Assembly (NCBI GenBank): GCA_022451835.1
Contig: JAKUNX010000063.1
Location: 1 to 9,709, forward strand
DNA from: Candidatus Poseidoniaceae archaeon
GTDB taxonomy: Archaea > Thermoplasmatota > Poseidoniia > Poseidoniales > Poseidoniaceae
Direction: 5' to 3'
Length of the DNA stretch: 9,709 bases
Position 1 is the stretch's first letter, and each line of letters begins with the position of its first letter. Below are positions 1 through 6,555 of the stretch, piece by piece. Made by a program: the position numbers and the translations under genes. Below the pieces are notes generated by a model. The model made no database searches. It was not told where the DNA came from and saw nothing but the letters and a program-made list of their open reading frames with translations.

Positions 1-2
1 TA

Positions 3-1340
3 AACAAGAATGAACCTATTAAGGTTGCAGAGTGGAATAACCCACCTGCAGGATTCCATAATCAAGACATGCATGTTGATTGTGATTGGGAGCCAGCCAA
101 CCCACTATGGTCTATCGAAGAGTGTCACCTCTTCCTCTATGGTGCAGACCCGTATCCTGAGATGGTAGAAGGAGATTCAGGTACATTTTACAAAGGCACC
201 CAAGTCTTCTACGTTCCTCTTGGATTCGAGTCCTGGAACCCCACATCTACAGATGAACAGCAAAATGATAGTAGACAAATTTTACGCTGGGGTGGATATT
301 CACCCGAGCCTGAAACAACTTGCGGAGGATCTATCTTCAATCATGACAATGTGTTCCACATTCACCCCATAACCGGACAGAAACTTCTCTACATTTCCTA
401 CTGGGATGCAGGTCTAAGAATTGTTGACGTTTCGAACCCACCAGAAGTTCCAGATCCCGAAGGAATTTCTTGGCCACAAGATAATGAAGTCGGACGTTGG
501 CTAGGTTGTCCTAGTGCAGATGATGGTTGGTACGGTCCAAATGGTGGCGGTCATGCAAACATGACCCCCGAAGAATGGGGCGGTAGTAGCGGCGCATTGA
601 ATGGAAATGGTTGGATTCATTATGCGGTTCCTTACGATCACTTACTATGCAATGGTGCTGCAGAAATAGACCCTATGGAAACATGGCCTGACGAATGTGG
701 CACTGGTCCTGAAGACCCTGTATATGGTATCAACTGGCGCCACCTAACTTTGATTGCCCCTGAATATGGTACGAATACCAACCACACTGGTTACATTTGG
801 ACTATTGATACTACAGACCCGGCTAAGCCATTCTTACTAAGTAAGTGGAAATTACCAGGAACAAGTATTCTACCTGATGGTAGTGTGCATGAACATCATT
901 ACATTCCAGGCGGTTATATCTACAGCCCACATAATGGAGATACTGGAACTAATGGCCACGTATACTGGACGCATTATCATGCTGGCAATTGGGTGACTGA
1001 TCACAGTCAAATTTGGAATGACGTTCAATGGGTAGATGGAGTGCCTGCTCCAGAAATTGGCTTCCCAGCGATTGAACAATTAGCTGAAACCATTACCATG
1101 GGATATTACTTGCCTGCCGGACCTACATGGATTGAAAATCCAAAAGAAGCTCTTGGATATGATATGGCAGATTGTTGGGCATCTTGTATGATTCCATTTG
1201 ATTGGGGCTTGCAGTATGATCCAAGAGGATTCTTGTTCATCTCTGAAATGGTTTCCGGGGTATATGTTGTACAGATGGATGAAGATATCAATTCTCAATA
1301 CCTCTATCCGCCATTGTACACCAATGTTGAAGAAGAGTAA
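3..1340 (+). CDS. Secreted LVIVD-repeat / beta-propeller-like protein, 5' end cut by window
   Basis: Partial gene. The frame is open to the left edge, so the ATG at 69 is internal and the true start lies outside; about 445 residues are visible. At 399-443 the sequence YWDAGLRIVDVSNP matches the LVIVD-type repeat signature (aromatic, GLRIVDVSNP) that forms blades of secreted propeller proteins. Near the end, PRGFLFISEMVSGVYVVQMD resembles a closing blade strand. Composition is typical of an exported protein: very rich in Trp, Tyr, Gly, Pro and Asn, few Lys, several Cys, no membrane helix in the visible part. A His-rich stretch lies at about 885-1005 (HEHH, HNGD, HVYWTHYH). The signal peptide would be in the missing part. 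Function is unknown; an extracellular binding or adhesion role is inference. The gene ends before a small hairpin and the lipoprotein gene, which has its own promoter. Confidence 0.75.
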   Translation, partial: NKNEPIKVAEWNNPPAGFHNQDMHVDCDWEPANPLWSIEECHLFLYGADPYPEMVEGDSGTFYKGTQVFYVPLGFESWNPTSTDEQQNDSRQILRWGGYSPEPETTCGGSIFNHDNVFHIHPITGQKLLYISYWDAGLRIVDVSNPPEVPDPEGISWPQDNEVGRWLGCPSADDGWYGPNGGGHANMTPEEWGGSSGALNGNGWIHYAVPYDHLLCNGAAEIDPMETWPDECGTGPEDPVYGINWRHLTLIAPEYGTNTNHTGYIWTIDTTDPAKPFLLSKWKLPGTSILPDGSVHEHHYIPGGYIYSPHNGDTGTNGHVYWTHYHAGNWVTDHSQIWNDVQWVDGVPAPEIGFPAIEQLAETITMGYYLPAGPTWIENPKEALGYDMADCWASCMIPFDWGLQYDPRGFLFISEMVSGVYVVQMDEDINSQYLYPPLYTNVEEE

Positions 1341-1343
1341 TTG

Positions 1344-1364
1344 AAAACCATTAATGTGGTTTTT
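1344..1364 (+). terminator. Small AT-rich hairpin with T-run after the LVIVD gene
   Basis: AAAACCA (1344-1350) and TGGTTTT (1357-1363) are perfect 7-bp inverted arms around a 6-nt loop, and the T-run continues to 1364. It starts 4 nt after the stop codon at 1340. Archaeal termination depends mainly on T-rich tracts, so the T5 run may matter more than the stem. The stem is weak (two G-C pairs), so this is a candidate only. Confidence 0.4.
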
Positions 1365-1375
1365 CTAAATAATAC

Positions 1376-1382
1376 ATTTATA
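1376..1382 (+). promoter_or_regulatory. Archaeal TATA box for the lipoprotein gene (leaderless layout)
   Basis: ATTTATA sits in AT-rich DNA, with its last base 24 nt before the ATG at 1406. Archaeal TATA boxes centre about 25-27 nt before the transcription start, which would put that start at or within a nucleotide or two of the ATG. No Shine-Dalgarno motif is present before the ATG, which fits a leaderless mRNA. This box is the best promoter candidate in the window. Confidence 0.6.
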
Positions 1383-1405
1383 CGCTGTCTTAAGTTACAC
1401 ATATC

Positions 1406-1822
1406 ATGAGAAAAATTGCTGTTTTACTTGTTTTAACCATGGTTTTTGGATCTTTAGCTGGATGTTTAGAAGGTGAGGATGATGATTCTTCATTAGTAGG
1501 TGATTGGTATATGGCTGATGAACTGATTGTGGTATTGAAAGAAAATGGAACATGGACTTCGGGTGACGGAGATGATAATGGAACATGGAGCGTGGATGGC
1601 GACATGATTTCAATAACTTCAGATGATAGTGTTGAAGAAATACCGCCTGCTCAATTTACTGTCGATGATGGTTGGTTTTGGATGTTAATTGAAAGTGATG
1701 ATGATAAAATGTGTATTGGGTATTCTCCTAATTCTATGACTCAAGAAGAATGGGATGAGAAAATGAACACGATTACTTTTCCATCGTTGTGTGACGGTGC
1801 TCAAACCGCCGCGCAAAATTAA
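1406..1822 (+). CDS. Small secreted lipoprotein, lipocalin-like domain
   Basis: 138 residues. The N-terminus is a lipoprotein signal: basic MRK, hydrophobic residues 4-16, then lipobox L17-A18-G19-C20, so Cys20 is the likely lipidated and membrane-anchoring residue. An acidic linker (EGEDDD) follows. The mature part (about 30-110) has the pattern of small lipocalin-like beta-barrel domains: a start like LVGDWY, then ENGTW and NGTWSVDGDMISITS, which resembles the repeated strand of 'GTW..dGd.l.i' proteins. Two NGT sequons (N47, N58) and two late cysteines (C103, C129) fit an exported protein. The ligand is unknown. The start is supported by the signal peptide and by the TATA box 24 nt upstream. 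The stop overlaps the stop of the convergent phosphatase gene by 4 bp. Confidence 0.8.
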   Translation: MRKIAVLLVLTMVFGSLAGCLEGEDDDSSLVGDWYMADELIVVLKENGTWTSGDGDDNGTWSVDGDMISITSDDSVEEIPPAQFTVDDGWFWMLIESDDDKMCIGYSPNSMTQEEWDEKMNTITFPSLCDGAQTAAQN

Positions 1823-2238
1823 TCATCGAACACTTCAACTTCAACCATCTTTTTGATGAAATCTGTCATCTTTGAGTTAAATCTAGTTGCTCTAACGATG
1901 TGATTGTCAATCCAATGATAATTACCGCCTCTTGGTTTGCCAAATAAGCAAGAATGCCATTTGAATCCGTGCCTTGCCAGCCATTCTTCGGTAACCGCTC
2001 GGTGTTCTTCCGCTCTTGCTGTAAAGAAGCATATTTGGTGGCCTTCATCATACCATTTGTTGATTTGTTCGACTACTCCATCATAACATTCTGCCGTTAC
2101 CATTCTCTCAGGTTCTTCGTTTGGAATGTCTTCACAGATTGTACCATCTATATCAATAAGGAAGTTTTTGCAATCTTCAGGTAGTACTGGAGATATTGTC
2201 ATTCCTCGCTCATCAGTTGTTTCGACTAAATCAGCCAT
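1819..2238 (-). CDS. HAD-superfamily phosphatase-like hydrolase
   Basis: 139 residues from the ATG at 2238. HAD motifs are visible in order. Motif I is FLIDIDGTIC, with nucleophile D29 and acid/base D31. Motif II is T73 in CFFTARAEEHR. The motif III lysine is K101 in GKPRGGNYH. The motif IV acid is D111 in WIDN. The short distance between motifs I and II (about 40 residues, with no large cap) resembles small cap-less HAD phosphatases of the capsule-biosynthesis or polynucleotide 3'-phosphatase type. The substrate cannot be named. An in-frame ATG at 2328 would add 30 residues, but those codons lie over the zinc-ribbon gene in another frame and look like shadow sequence. The 2238 start also has a TATA-like box about 30 nt upstream. 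It is the last gene of the minus-strand trm5 block and its TAA overlaps the lipoprotein stop. Confidence 0.8.
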   Translation of the reverse strand: MADLVETTDERGMTISPVLPEDCKNFLIDIDGTICEDIPNEEPERMVTAECYDGVVEQINKWYDEGHQICFFTARAEEHRAVTEEWLARHGFKWHSCLFGKPRGGNYHWIDNHIVRATRFNSKMTDFIKKMVEVEVFDD

Positions 2239-2264
2239 AATGTGTCGTGAGAAAACCCGGCTAT

Positions 2265-2272
2265 TGAATAAA
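2265..2272 (-). promoter_or_regulatory. TATA-like box before the HAD phosphatase gene
   Basis: On the minus strand the sequence reads TTTATTCA, 27-34 nt before the ATG at 2238, within the 41-nt gap after the zinc-ribbon stop codon. A transcription start about 25 nt downstream would fall roughly 5 nt before the ATG. No Shine-Dalgarno motif precedes this ATG. This suggests the phosphatase may be transcribed independently of trm5, although read-through is also possible. Confidence 0.4.
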
Positions 2273-2279
2273 TCGTTAA

Positions 2280-2408
2280 TCACTTGTCGTGGTGGTGAAT
2301 CGTAGTTGCGCCACATACTCGGCACCAAACTTTGGTTCCACTCTTTCGAGGGGTTACGCCTGTAATGTCAATCGACACTCCGCAAACGCACTTTACTATT
2401 GTCCCCAT
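2280..2408 (-). CDS. 42-aa zinc-ribbon microprotein (CxC...CxxC)
   Basis: A short gene read directly from the minus strand: ATG at 2408, TGA at 2282-2280. The product begins MGTIVKCVCGVSIDITG and ends GTKVWCRVCGATTIHHHDK. It has two zinc knuckles, C7-V-C9-G and C29-R-V-C32-G, separated by 19 residues, the layout of a minimal single zinc ribbon. A short His-rich tail (HHH, 38-40) follows. It fits tightly between its neighbours: 39 nt after the trm5 stop and 41 nt before the phosphatase start. No Shine-Dalgarno and no good TATA box precede it, so it is probably co-transcribed with trm5. Such ribbons usually bind nucleic acid or protein, but a specific role cannot be assigned. The four-cysteine pattern and the fit in the gap are the evidence that it is a real gene. 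Confidence 0.7.
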   Translation of the reverse strand: MGTIVKCVCGVSIDITGVTPRKSGTKVWCRVCGATTIHHHDK

Positions 2409-2447
2409 GTTGTAGCCCAATCATTGGTCATTCATCAATTACACGCT

Positions 2448-3539
2448 TCAAAGAAAGGTTTGCTGCGATTCTATTCTAACAAATATCTTAGTCGCTGAAA
2501 ATCCCTTAATCTCCTGGCAAGTTAATTCTAAATCAACGGCTCCGTTTTCCAATAATAGGGATTCAAGGTCTTCTTGTACCGAAGATTCATCCCCTCTATC
2601 TATGATCGCCCAGCCACGGATTAGGGAGGGCGTGCCCTTTCTCATTAAGGGAAGTAAATCGTTCAAATGGTTCAGTGTCTCGTGAGGAAGATTAACTAAT
2701 AAAAAATCTACTGCGCCCATGAATTTTTGATCATCTTTCCATATTCTCGCATCTTGACACAATATTGTTGCATTAATTCTAGAGTCTCCTCGAGCAAGAT
2801 AATGTTCAATATTTTGTGTAAGTAATTCTACCGCTTGGGGGTTGAGGTCGCCAACAAAAATAGAGTCAATTAGCTCATCATTGTTCAGTAAACCGGCCAT
2901 TGAAGGGCCTACTCCAGCATATGGGTCGCAAACTGTAATTTTCCGACCAACTGTTGCCGATAATTGCTTAGCTGCTGCTAAATTACCTTGGCGTTCAGTA
3001 GACAGCCGTGAAGAAAAGTAGGACTTAGTCGGGTCAATCAAAATCCGTTGCCCGTTTTCTCTAATTGTTGTCAATGTTTCATTGCTACCATCTCTACTGG
3101 TAATCGGTGATAAATCACGGACGCGGAATTTTCCAGTTACTCCGTTATCCGCGCATATAATACGAATGTTTGGGATTTGTTTCAGCATTGCCTCTGCAAT
3201 CTTGTTTCTGTGCGAGTAAACCTCTTCTTCTAACTTCACAATCAGAACATCGCCAATTATCTCATAAGCCCTTGGCCAATGATCTTCGAGAGAATCATAT
3301 AATTCTCGATCAAGTAAATCAGTCCAGTGTTTGGCTGGTTTGTCCTCTCTTGGTAATTCAGATAATGGTAAATTTTGCCAAAAGGAATCTGTCTCGCCAG
3401 GAGCGTTTTTGTTGAGTGGTATTGCTTTCATACCATCATCCAATGACAAAATTCCCAGCCCTGATTCGATCCAATCATTGGACTTGATTGTATCAAGCCA
3501 ATATTGGGTATCTGCACTCGGCACTATCAAATGACGCAT
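2448..3539 (-). CDS. trm5: tRNA (guanine(37)-N1)-methyltransferase Trm5, archaeal type
   Basis: Uses S-adenosylmethionine to methylate N1 of G37 next to the tRNA anticodon, which prevents +1 frameshifting. 363 residues from the ATG at 3539, close to the usual archaeal length of about 340. The order matches the family. An N-terminal domain (1-90) comes first. Then AYEIIGDVLIVKL (91-103) and GKFRVRDLS (136-144) correspond to the conserved D2 region. SSRLSTER (176-183) contains the conserved Glu. The Rossmann SAM loop is CDPYAGVGP (204-212), with DLNPQAVE (231-238) as the ribose-binding acid strand. The catalytic-site motif is VNLPHET (282-288), the NLP signature of Trm5. Longer starts exist (ATG at 3578 or 3629), but they would overlap dph5, and the conserved domain begins at MRHLIVP. 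First gene of a minus-strand block and divergent from dph5. Confidence 0.92.
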   Translation of the reverse strand: MRHLIVPSADTQYWLDTIKSNDWIESGLGILSLDDGMKAIPLNKNAPGETDSFWQNLPLSELPREDKPAKHWTDLLDRELYDSLEDHWPRAYEIIGDVLIVKLEEEVYSHRNKIAEAMLKQIPNIRIICADNGVTGKFRVRDLSPITSRDGSNETLTTIRENGQRILIDPTKSYFSSRLSTERQGNLAAAKQLSATVGRKITVCDPYAGVGPSMAGLLNNDELIDSIFVGDLNPQAVELLTQNIEHYLARGDSRINATILCQDARIWKDDQKFMGAVDFLLVNLPHETLNHLNDLLPLMRKGTPSLIRGWAIIDRGDESSVQEDLESLLLENGAVDLELTCQEIKGFSATKIFVRIESQQTFL

Positions 3540-3565
3540 ACGCTTCGCCCTGTCCAAGCACCACT

Positions 3566-3570
3566 GAGGT
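3566..3570 (+). promoter_or_regulatory. Shine-Dalgarno site deciding the dph5 start
   Basis: GAGGT lies 6 nt before the ATG at 3577, a normal distance, and pairs with the 16S 3' end. It selects ATG 3577 over an in-frame TTG at 3571, which would leave no spacer. Confidence 0.6.
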
Positions 3571-3576
3571 TTGAGC

Positions 3577-4455
3577 ATGGCGGATGAAGAGGTTAATCCA
3601 AAACAAACTGGATTGATACTAATTGGCATGGGCCCGGGTGCGGTCAGTTCGATGACTAATGAAGCGATATCGATCGCTAAATCTGCTGACTATCGAAGAT
3701 ATGAGGCATACACTGCTCTTTGGCCAGAGCATGAACTAGATTCTTTGGAAGCAATAATTGGACCTATTGAAAAGGTGATGAGGCCGGAAATAGAAAATCC
3801 TGATGAGATTCTATCTCTAGCAAAACACAGCCTAGTTGCGGTATTGGTAGTTGGTGACCCATTACAGGCTACCACTCACGTTGACTTGCAATTACAAGCT
3901 GTTGAACAAGGAATCGAATGTAACGTTATACACGGTATTTCGATTACCAATTTAGTTACTGGTGCAATTGGATTATCAAATTACAAATTTGGTCGTCAAA
4001 CCACTCTAACATATCCGTATTCGGGTTGGATTGCTACTTCTCCGCTCGAAGTAATTGCTCTAAATCGACAAATGGGGCAGCACACTCTTGCTTTACTAGA
4101 CCTTGATCCGACCGGCGCTGGTACTGGTAAACAGAAACCCATGTCACCTGCTGATGCAGTAATTTCGATGGAATTAATGATTGAAAAAGTTGAAGATAAT
4201 ATTGAAGATATGGGCGTGAATGATAATTTATCTAAATTGAAAAAGCAGTCTTTGGAAGACATAATTGCTCTGGAAAGTTGTGATGTGCCTGTTGTTTTAT
4301 GTTGCGACATGGGAACAAGACAACAAAAAATGATTTACACAAATCTTGCAAAATTATCCGAATTACAAGGTGGGCGAATGAATTGTCTGGTATTCCCTGC
4401 ATCCACGAGTGATGTTGAAGAGAAGGCGCTACTTCGATGGTTAAAGGAGGAGTGA
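3577..4455 (+). CDS. dph5: Diphthine synthase (diphthamide biosynthesis methyltransferase)
   Basis: Repeatedly methylates the modified histidine of elongation factor 2 with S-adenosylmethionine during diphthamide synthesis. 292 residues, slightly longer than typical archaeal Dph5 (about 260). The tetrapyrrole-methylase fold is evident: N-terminal strand and loop GLILIGMGPGAVSS (12-25), then ADYRRYEAYTA (37-47), which matches the family's 'vY.E.YTa'. The SAM-site motif GDPLQATTHVDL (93-104) is highly diagnostic. NVIHGISI (116-123), YKFGRQTTL (136-144) and HTLALLDLD (169-177) follow. The C-terminal part carries an insert relative to the family, roughly 202-228 (a charged, helical-looking segment). 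The N-terminal tail MADEEVNPKQ is also extra. It is divergent from trm5 across 37 bp, and the symporter follows after 4 nt, so the two are probably co-transcribed. Confidence 0.93.
   Translation: MADEEVNPKQTGLILIGMGPGAVSSMTNEAISIAKSADYRRYEAYTALWPEHELDSLEAIIGPIEKVMRPEIENPDEILSLAKHSLVAVLVVGDPLQATTHVDLQLQAVEQGIECNVIHGISITNLVTGAIGLSNYKFGRQTTLTYPYSGWIATSPLEVIALNRQMGQHTLALLDLDPTGAGTGKQKPMSPADAVISMELMIEKVEDNIEDMGVNDNLSKLKKQSLEDIIALESCDVPVVLCCDMGTRQQKMIYTNLAKLSELQGGRMNCLVFPASTSDVEEKALLRWLKEE
4446..4450 (+). promoter_or_regulatory. Strong Shine-Dalgarno for the symporter, inside the dph5 3' end
   Basis: GGAGG (within AAAGGAGGAG) lies in the last codons of dph5, 9 nt before a TTG at 4460 and 21 nt before the next in-frame ATG at 4472. 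The spacing favours the TTG as the start codon and supports translational coupling with dph5. Confidence 0.6.
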
Positions 4456-4459
4456 GATT

Positions 4460-6541
4460 TTGTCCGAGGATATGCTGATATTGTTTTCCTTTTTGCTCTT
4501 CATGGGAATATTTGCCGGTGTTGGAATCGCTTCGATGTGGGTCAAAACAGATACTACAGATGATTATCTTGTTGCGGGCAGAGGTATGCATCCTGCACTT
4601 GCCGCACTTTCTGCAGTAAGTACTTGGAATTCAGGATACATGTTCATTGGATTTATTGGGTTCATATTTTTGCAGGGCTATTCGGCAATTTGGATCGCTC
4701 TTGTGTCGACAATCGGCCAGTTAGTTGCCTGGATTTGGCTTTACAAGTATATTCAAAAGGAAGGAAGTGAGAGAAATTTGCGCTCTCTATCTTCATTGGT
4801 ATCGAGTAAAAGCGGTGCGCCTGAAGCCAAAATTGCCGCAATACTGTCAGTGTTTTTCTTAGCGATTTATGCTGCTGCACAATTGACTGCTGGCGGTGTA
4901 GCATTGAAATCAATGCTCGGCTGGCATGAAATTACTGGTATTCTAATCGGATTTGTATTGGTAGTTGCTTATTGTTATGCCGGGGGAATTCGCGCATCAA
5001 TATGGACCGACGCGGCGCAATCTTGTGTTATGATAATCGGCTCAACTATTCTCTGTTTAGTAGCCCTTGGAAAAGTCGGAGGCTTGTCAGGACTGCACAA
5101 TGAGTTAGTTGCCATTGATCCTGCTATGGTAAACATCTACCCATCTGGGCTAATGTTTGGTGCAACCCTGTGGATTGCGGCGTTTTTCCTTGGTGGGCTT
5201 GGTGTTGCTGGACAGCCACAAGTTGTTTCCCGAGTTATGACTTTGAAAGATGATTCGGATAGAAAGCAAGCAATGGTGTGGTTCTTTGTTTGGCAAACTC
5301 CGTTCATTGCTCTAATGTTTTTGATTGGTTTAGCGTGCCGTGCTATTTTCGACGGAACCCTCGCTCCTGAGGATGCTGAAGAAGGGCTTCCTATGCTCGC
5401 TCAAAGCCTCAACCCAATTCTGGGTGGAGTGATTTTAGCATCAATTTTTGCTGCCACTATGTCTACTGCAGACAGTCAAGTATTGGCCTGCACAGCGGCA
5501 ATAACTGATGATATCAAACCCGAATGGAATCAAGACCACGGGAAGACTAAGGGGGTCACGCTTGCAATCGCTGCACTTGCCACCGGTATATCGTTGGTAG
5601 GTCAACTGTTTCCTGGTTTTGGTGATTCTGTATTTGCCTTAGTTGTCTTCGCAGTTTACGGGCTAGGGGGGATATTTGTCCCGCTTATCTTAATCCGCAT
5701 GGCTGGCTATGAACCAGATTCACAACATACGATTTCAATGATGGTTGCGGCATTACTCGGTGTTCTAGTTTGGACTTTGTTAGGCTTTGGCGAATATGTC
5801 TTCCCATCAGTTCCCGGAATGGGTGCAGCCTTTGCTGTTCACTTCGCATTCTGTTGGAAAAGGGAGCTCTCTAATTCAAATCCATTTGGCCGATATAAAA
5901 TGCCGACTCGCCAAATTTCAGTTATGGGTGCGGCTTTTCTTTTGACGTTTGTAGTAGCAATAGAAGGATCTTATCTAGTCGCTGCGCCAGATGGTGCAAG
6001 CAATGCTAACAAAGTCGGCTCTTACTCAATAAATGGAACTTATTCATTCCATGAAATTGCTGAGGGTTCAGAATTTATCGAAGATGGTGAATCTATACCG
6101 ATAGATGCTAATTCGGAAGATTCTGTCGATTCATTAGATGGGCTCAACATTGTGGGAGTATTAGTCACAATCACTCATCAGGATGACGAAACCGTTTCGG
6201 GGGCCGGTTGTGCATTTGCTGATCCACCCCAAGACGATACTGTTGATGCGTCTATTGGCTACTCCGGCTTGTCTGCTTCAGATTCGAGTACGGGTGGATT
6301 TGATTTCCGATTGGATTGGCACAATTCAACCTTGATTGATAATACCGTTAGTAACATGACTAAATCAGAGATTCAGATGATGTTAGATGGTGGGGGATTG
6401 GGTTTGGGCGAGTATGAGTTAATTCTTGGTGTAGCCGTACAAAATGGTGGTGGGGCTTTCTGTACCAGTGATGACACTGGCCAAGATGTAGATTACAAGA
6501 TTGATTTAGTATCGCTAGAGTATACGATAACAGCTGTATGA
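4460..6541 (+). CDS. Sodium:solute symporter (SSS family) with C-terminal extracellular extension
   Basis: Na+-coupled membrane transporter, PutP/SGLT superfamily. 693 residues, against about 500 for PutP. Around 14 hydrophobic segments can be picked out between residues 4 and 508. Family motifs: YLVAGRGMHP (36-45), the broken first core helix ALSAVSTWNSGYMFIG (49-64), YAGGIRASIWTDAAQ (173-187), GQPQVVSRVMTLKD (251-264), and AATMSTADSQ (331-340), where S335 and T336 match the Na2-site Ser/Thr of PutP. By my alignment the PutP residue Asp55 is Trp56 here, so the substrate probably differs from proline; it cannot be named. After the last helix (about 487-508) comes a soluble, acidic, beta-rich segment, 510-693, holding the protein's only three N-glycosylation sequons (N525, N622, N632) and two cysteines (C584, C668). 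This suggests an extracellular domain. Start TTG at 4460 was chosen from the Shine-Dalgarno spacing; ATG 4472 is the alternative. Confidence 0.9.
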   Translation: MSEDMLILFSFLLFMGIFAGVGIASMWVKTDTTDDYLVAGRGMHPALAALSAVSTWNSGYMFIGFIGFIFLQGYSAIWIALVSTIGQLVAWIWLYKYIQKEGSERNLRSLSSLVSSKSGAPEAKIAAILSVFFLAIYAAAQLTAGGVALKSMLGWHEITGILIGFVLVVAYCYAGGIRASIWTDAAQSCVMIIGSTILCLVALGKVGGLSGLHNELVAIDPAMVNIYPSGLMFGATLWIAAFFLGGLGVAGQPQVVSRVMTLKDDSDRKQAMVWFFVWQTPFIALMFLIGLACRAIFDGTLAPEDAEEGLPMLAQSLNPILGGVILASIFAATMSTADSQVLACTAAITDDIKPEWNQDHGKTKGVTLAIAALATGISLVGQLFPGFGDSVFALVVFAVYGLGGIFVPLILIRMAGYEPDSQHTISMMVAALLGVLVWTLLGFGEYVFPSVPGMGAAFAVHFAFCWKRELSNSNPFGRYKMPTRQISVMGAAFLLTFVVAIEGSYLVAAPDGASNANKVGSYSINGTYSFHEIAEGSEFIEDGESIPIDANSEDSVDSLDGLNIVGVLVTITHQDDETVSGAGCAFADPPQDDTVDASIGYSGLSASDSSTGGFDFRLDWHNSTLIDNTVSNMTKSEIQMMLDGGGLGLGEYELILGVAVQNGGGAFCTSDDTGQDVDYKIDLVSLEYTITAV

Positions 6542-6555
6542 TTTAATATTGTTTT
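6542..6555 (+). terminator. AT-rich tract between convergent symporter and MBL genes
   Basis: The 12-nt gap and the first bases beyond it read TTTAATATTGTTTT on the plus strand. T-rich tracts just after a stop codon can terminate archaeal transcription, and this is the only such tract after the symporter. There is no stem-loop, and the call rests on composition alone. Confidence 0.3.

Noticed and set aside
2289..2498. 69-codon plus-strand frame over the trm5 / zinc-ribbon gap
   Set aside because: The minus strand here encodes the CxC/CxxC microprotein and the trm5 C-terminus; the plus-strand frame shows no motif and no start signals.
3996..4310. 104-codon minus-strand frame inside dph5
   Set aside because: It is antisense to conserved Dph5 sequence and Ser-rich without a pattern, so it is a shadow frame.
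4232..4591. 119-codon minus-strand frame across the dph5/symporter junction
   Set aside because: It overlaps two confidently identified genes on the other strand, and its residues resemble no protein family.
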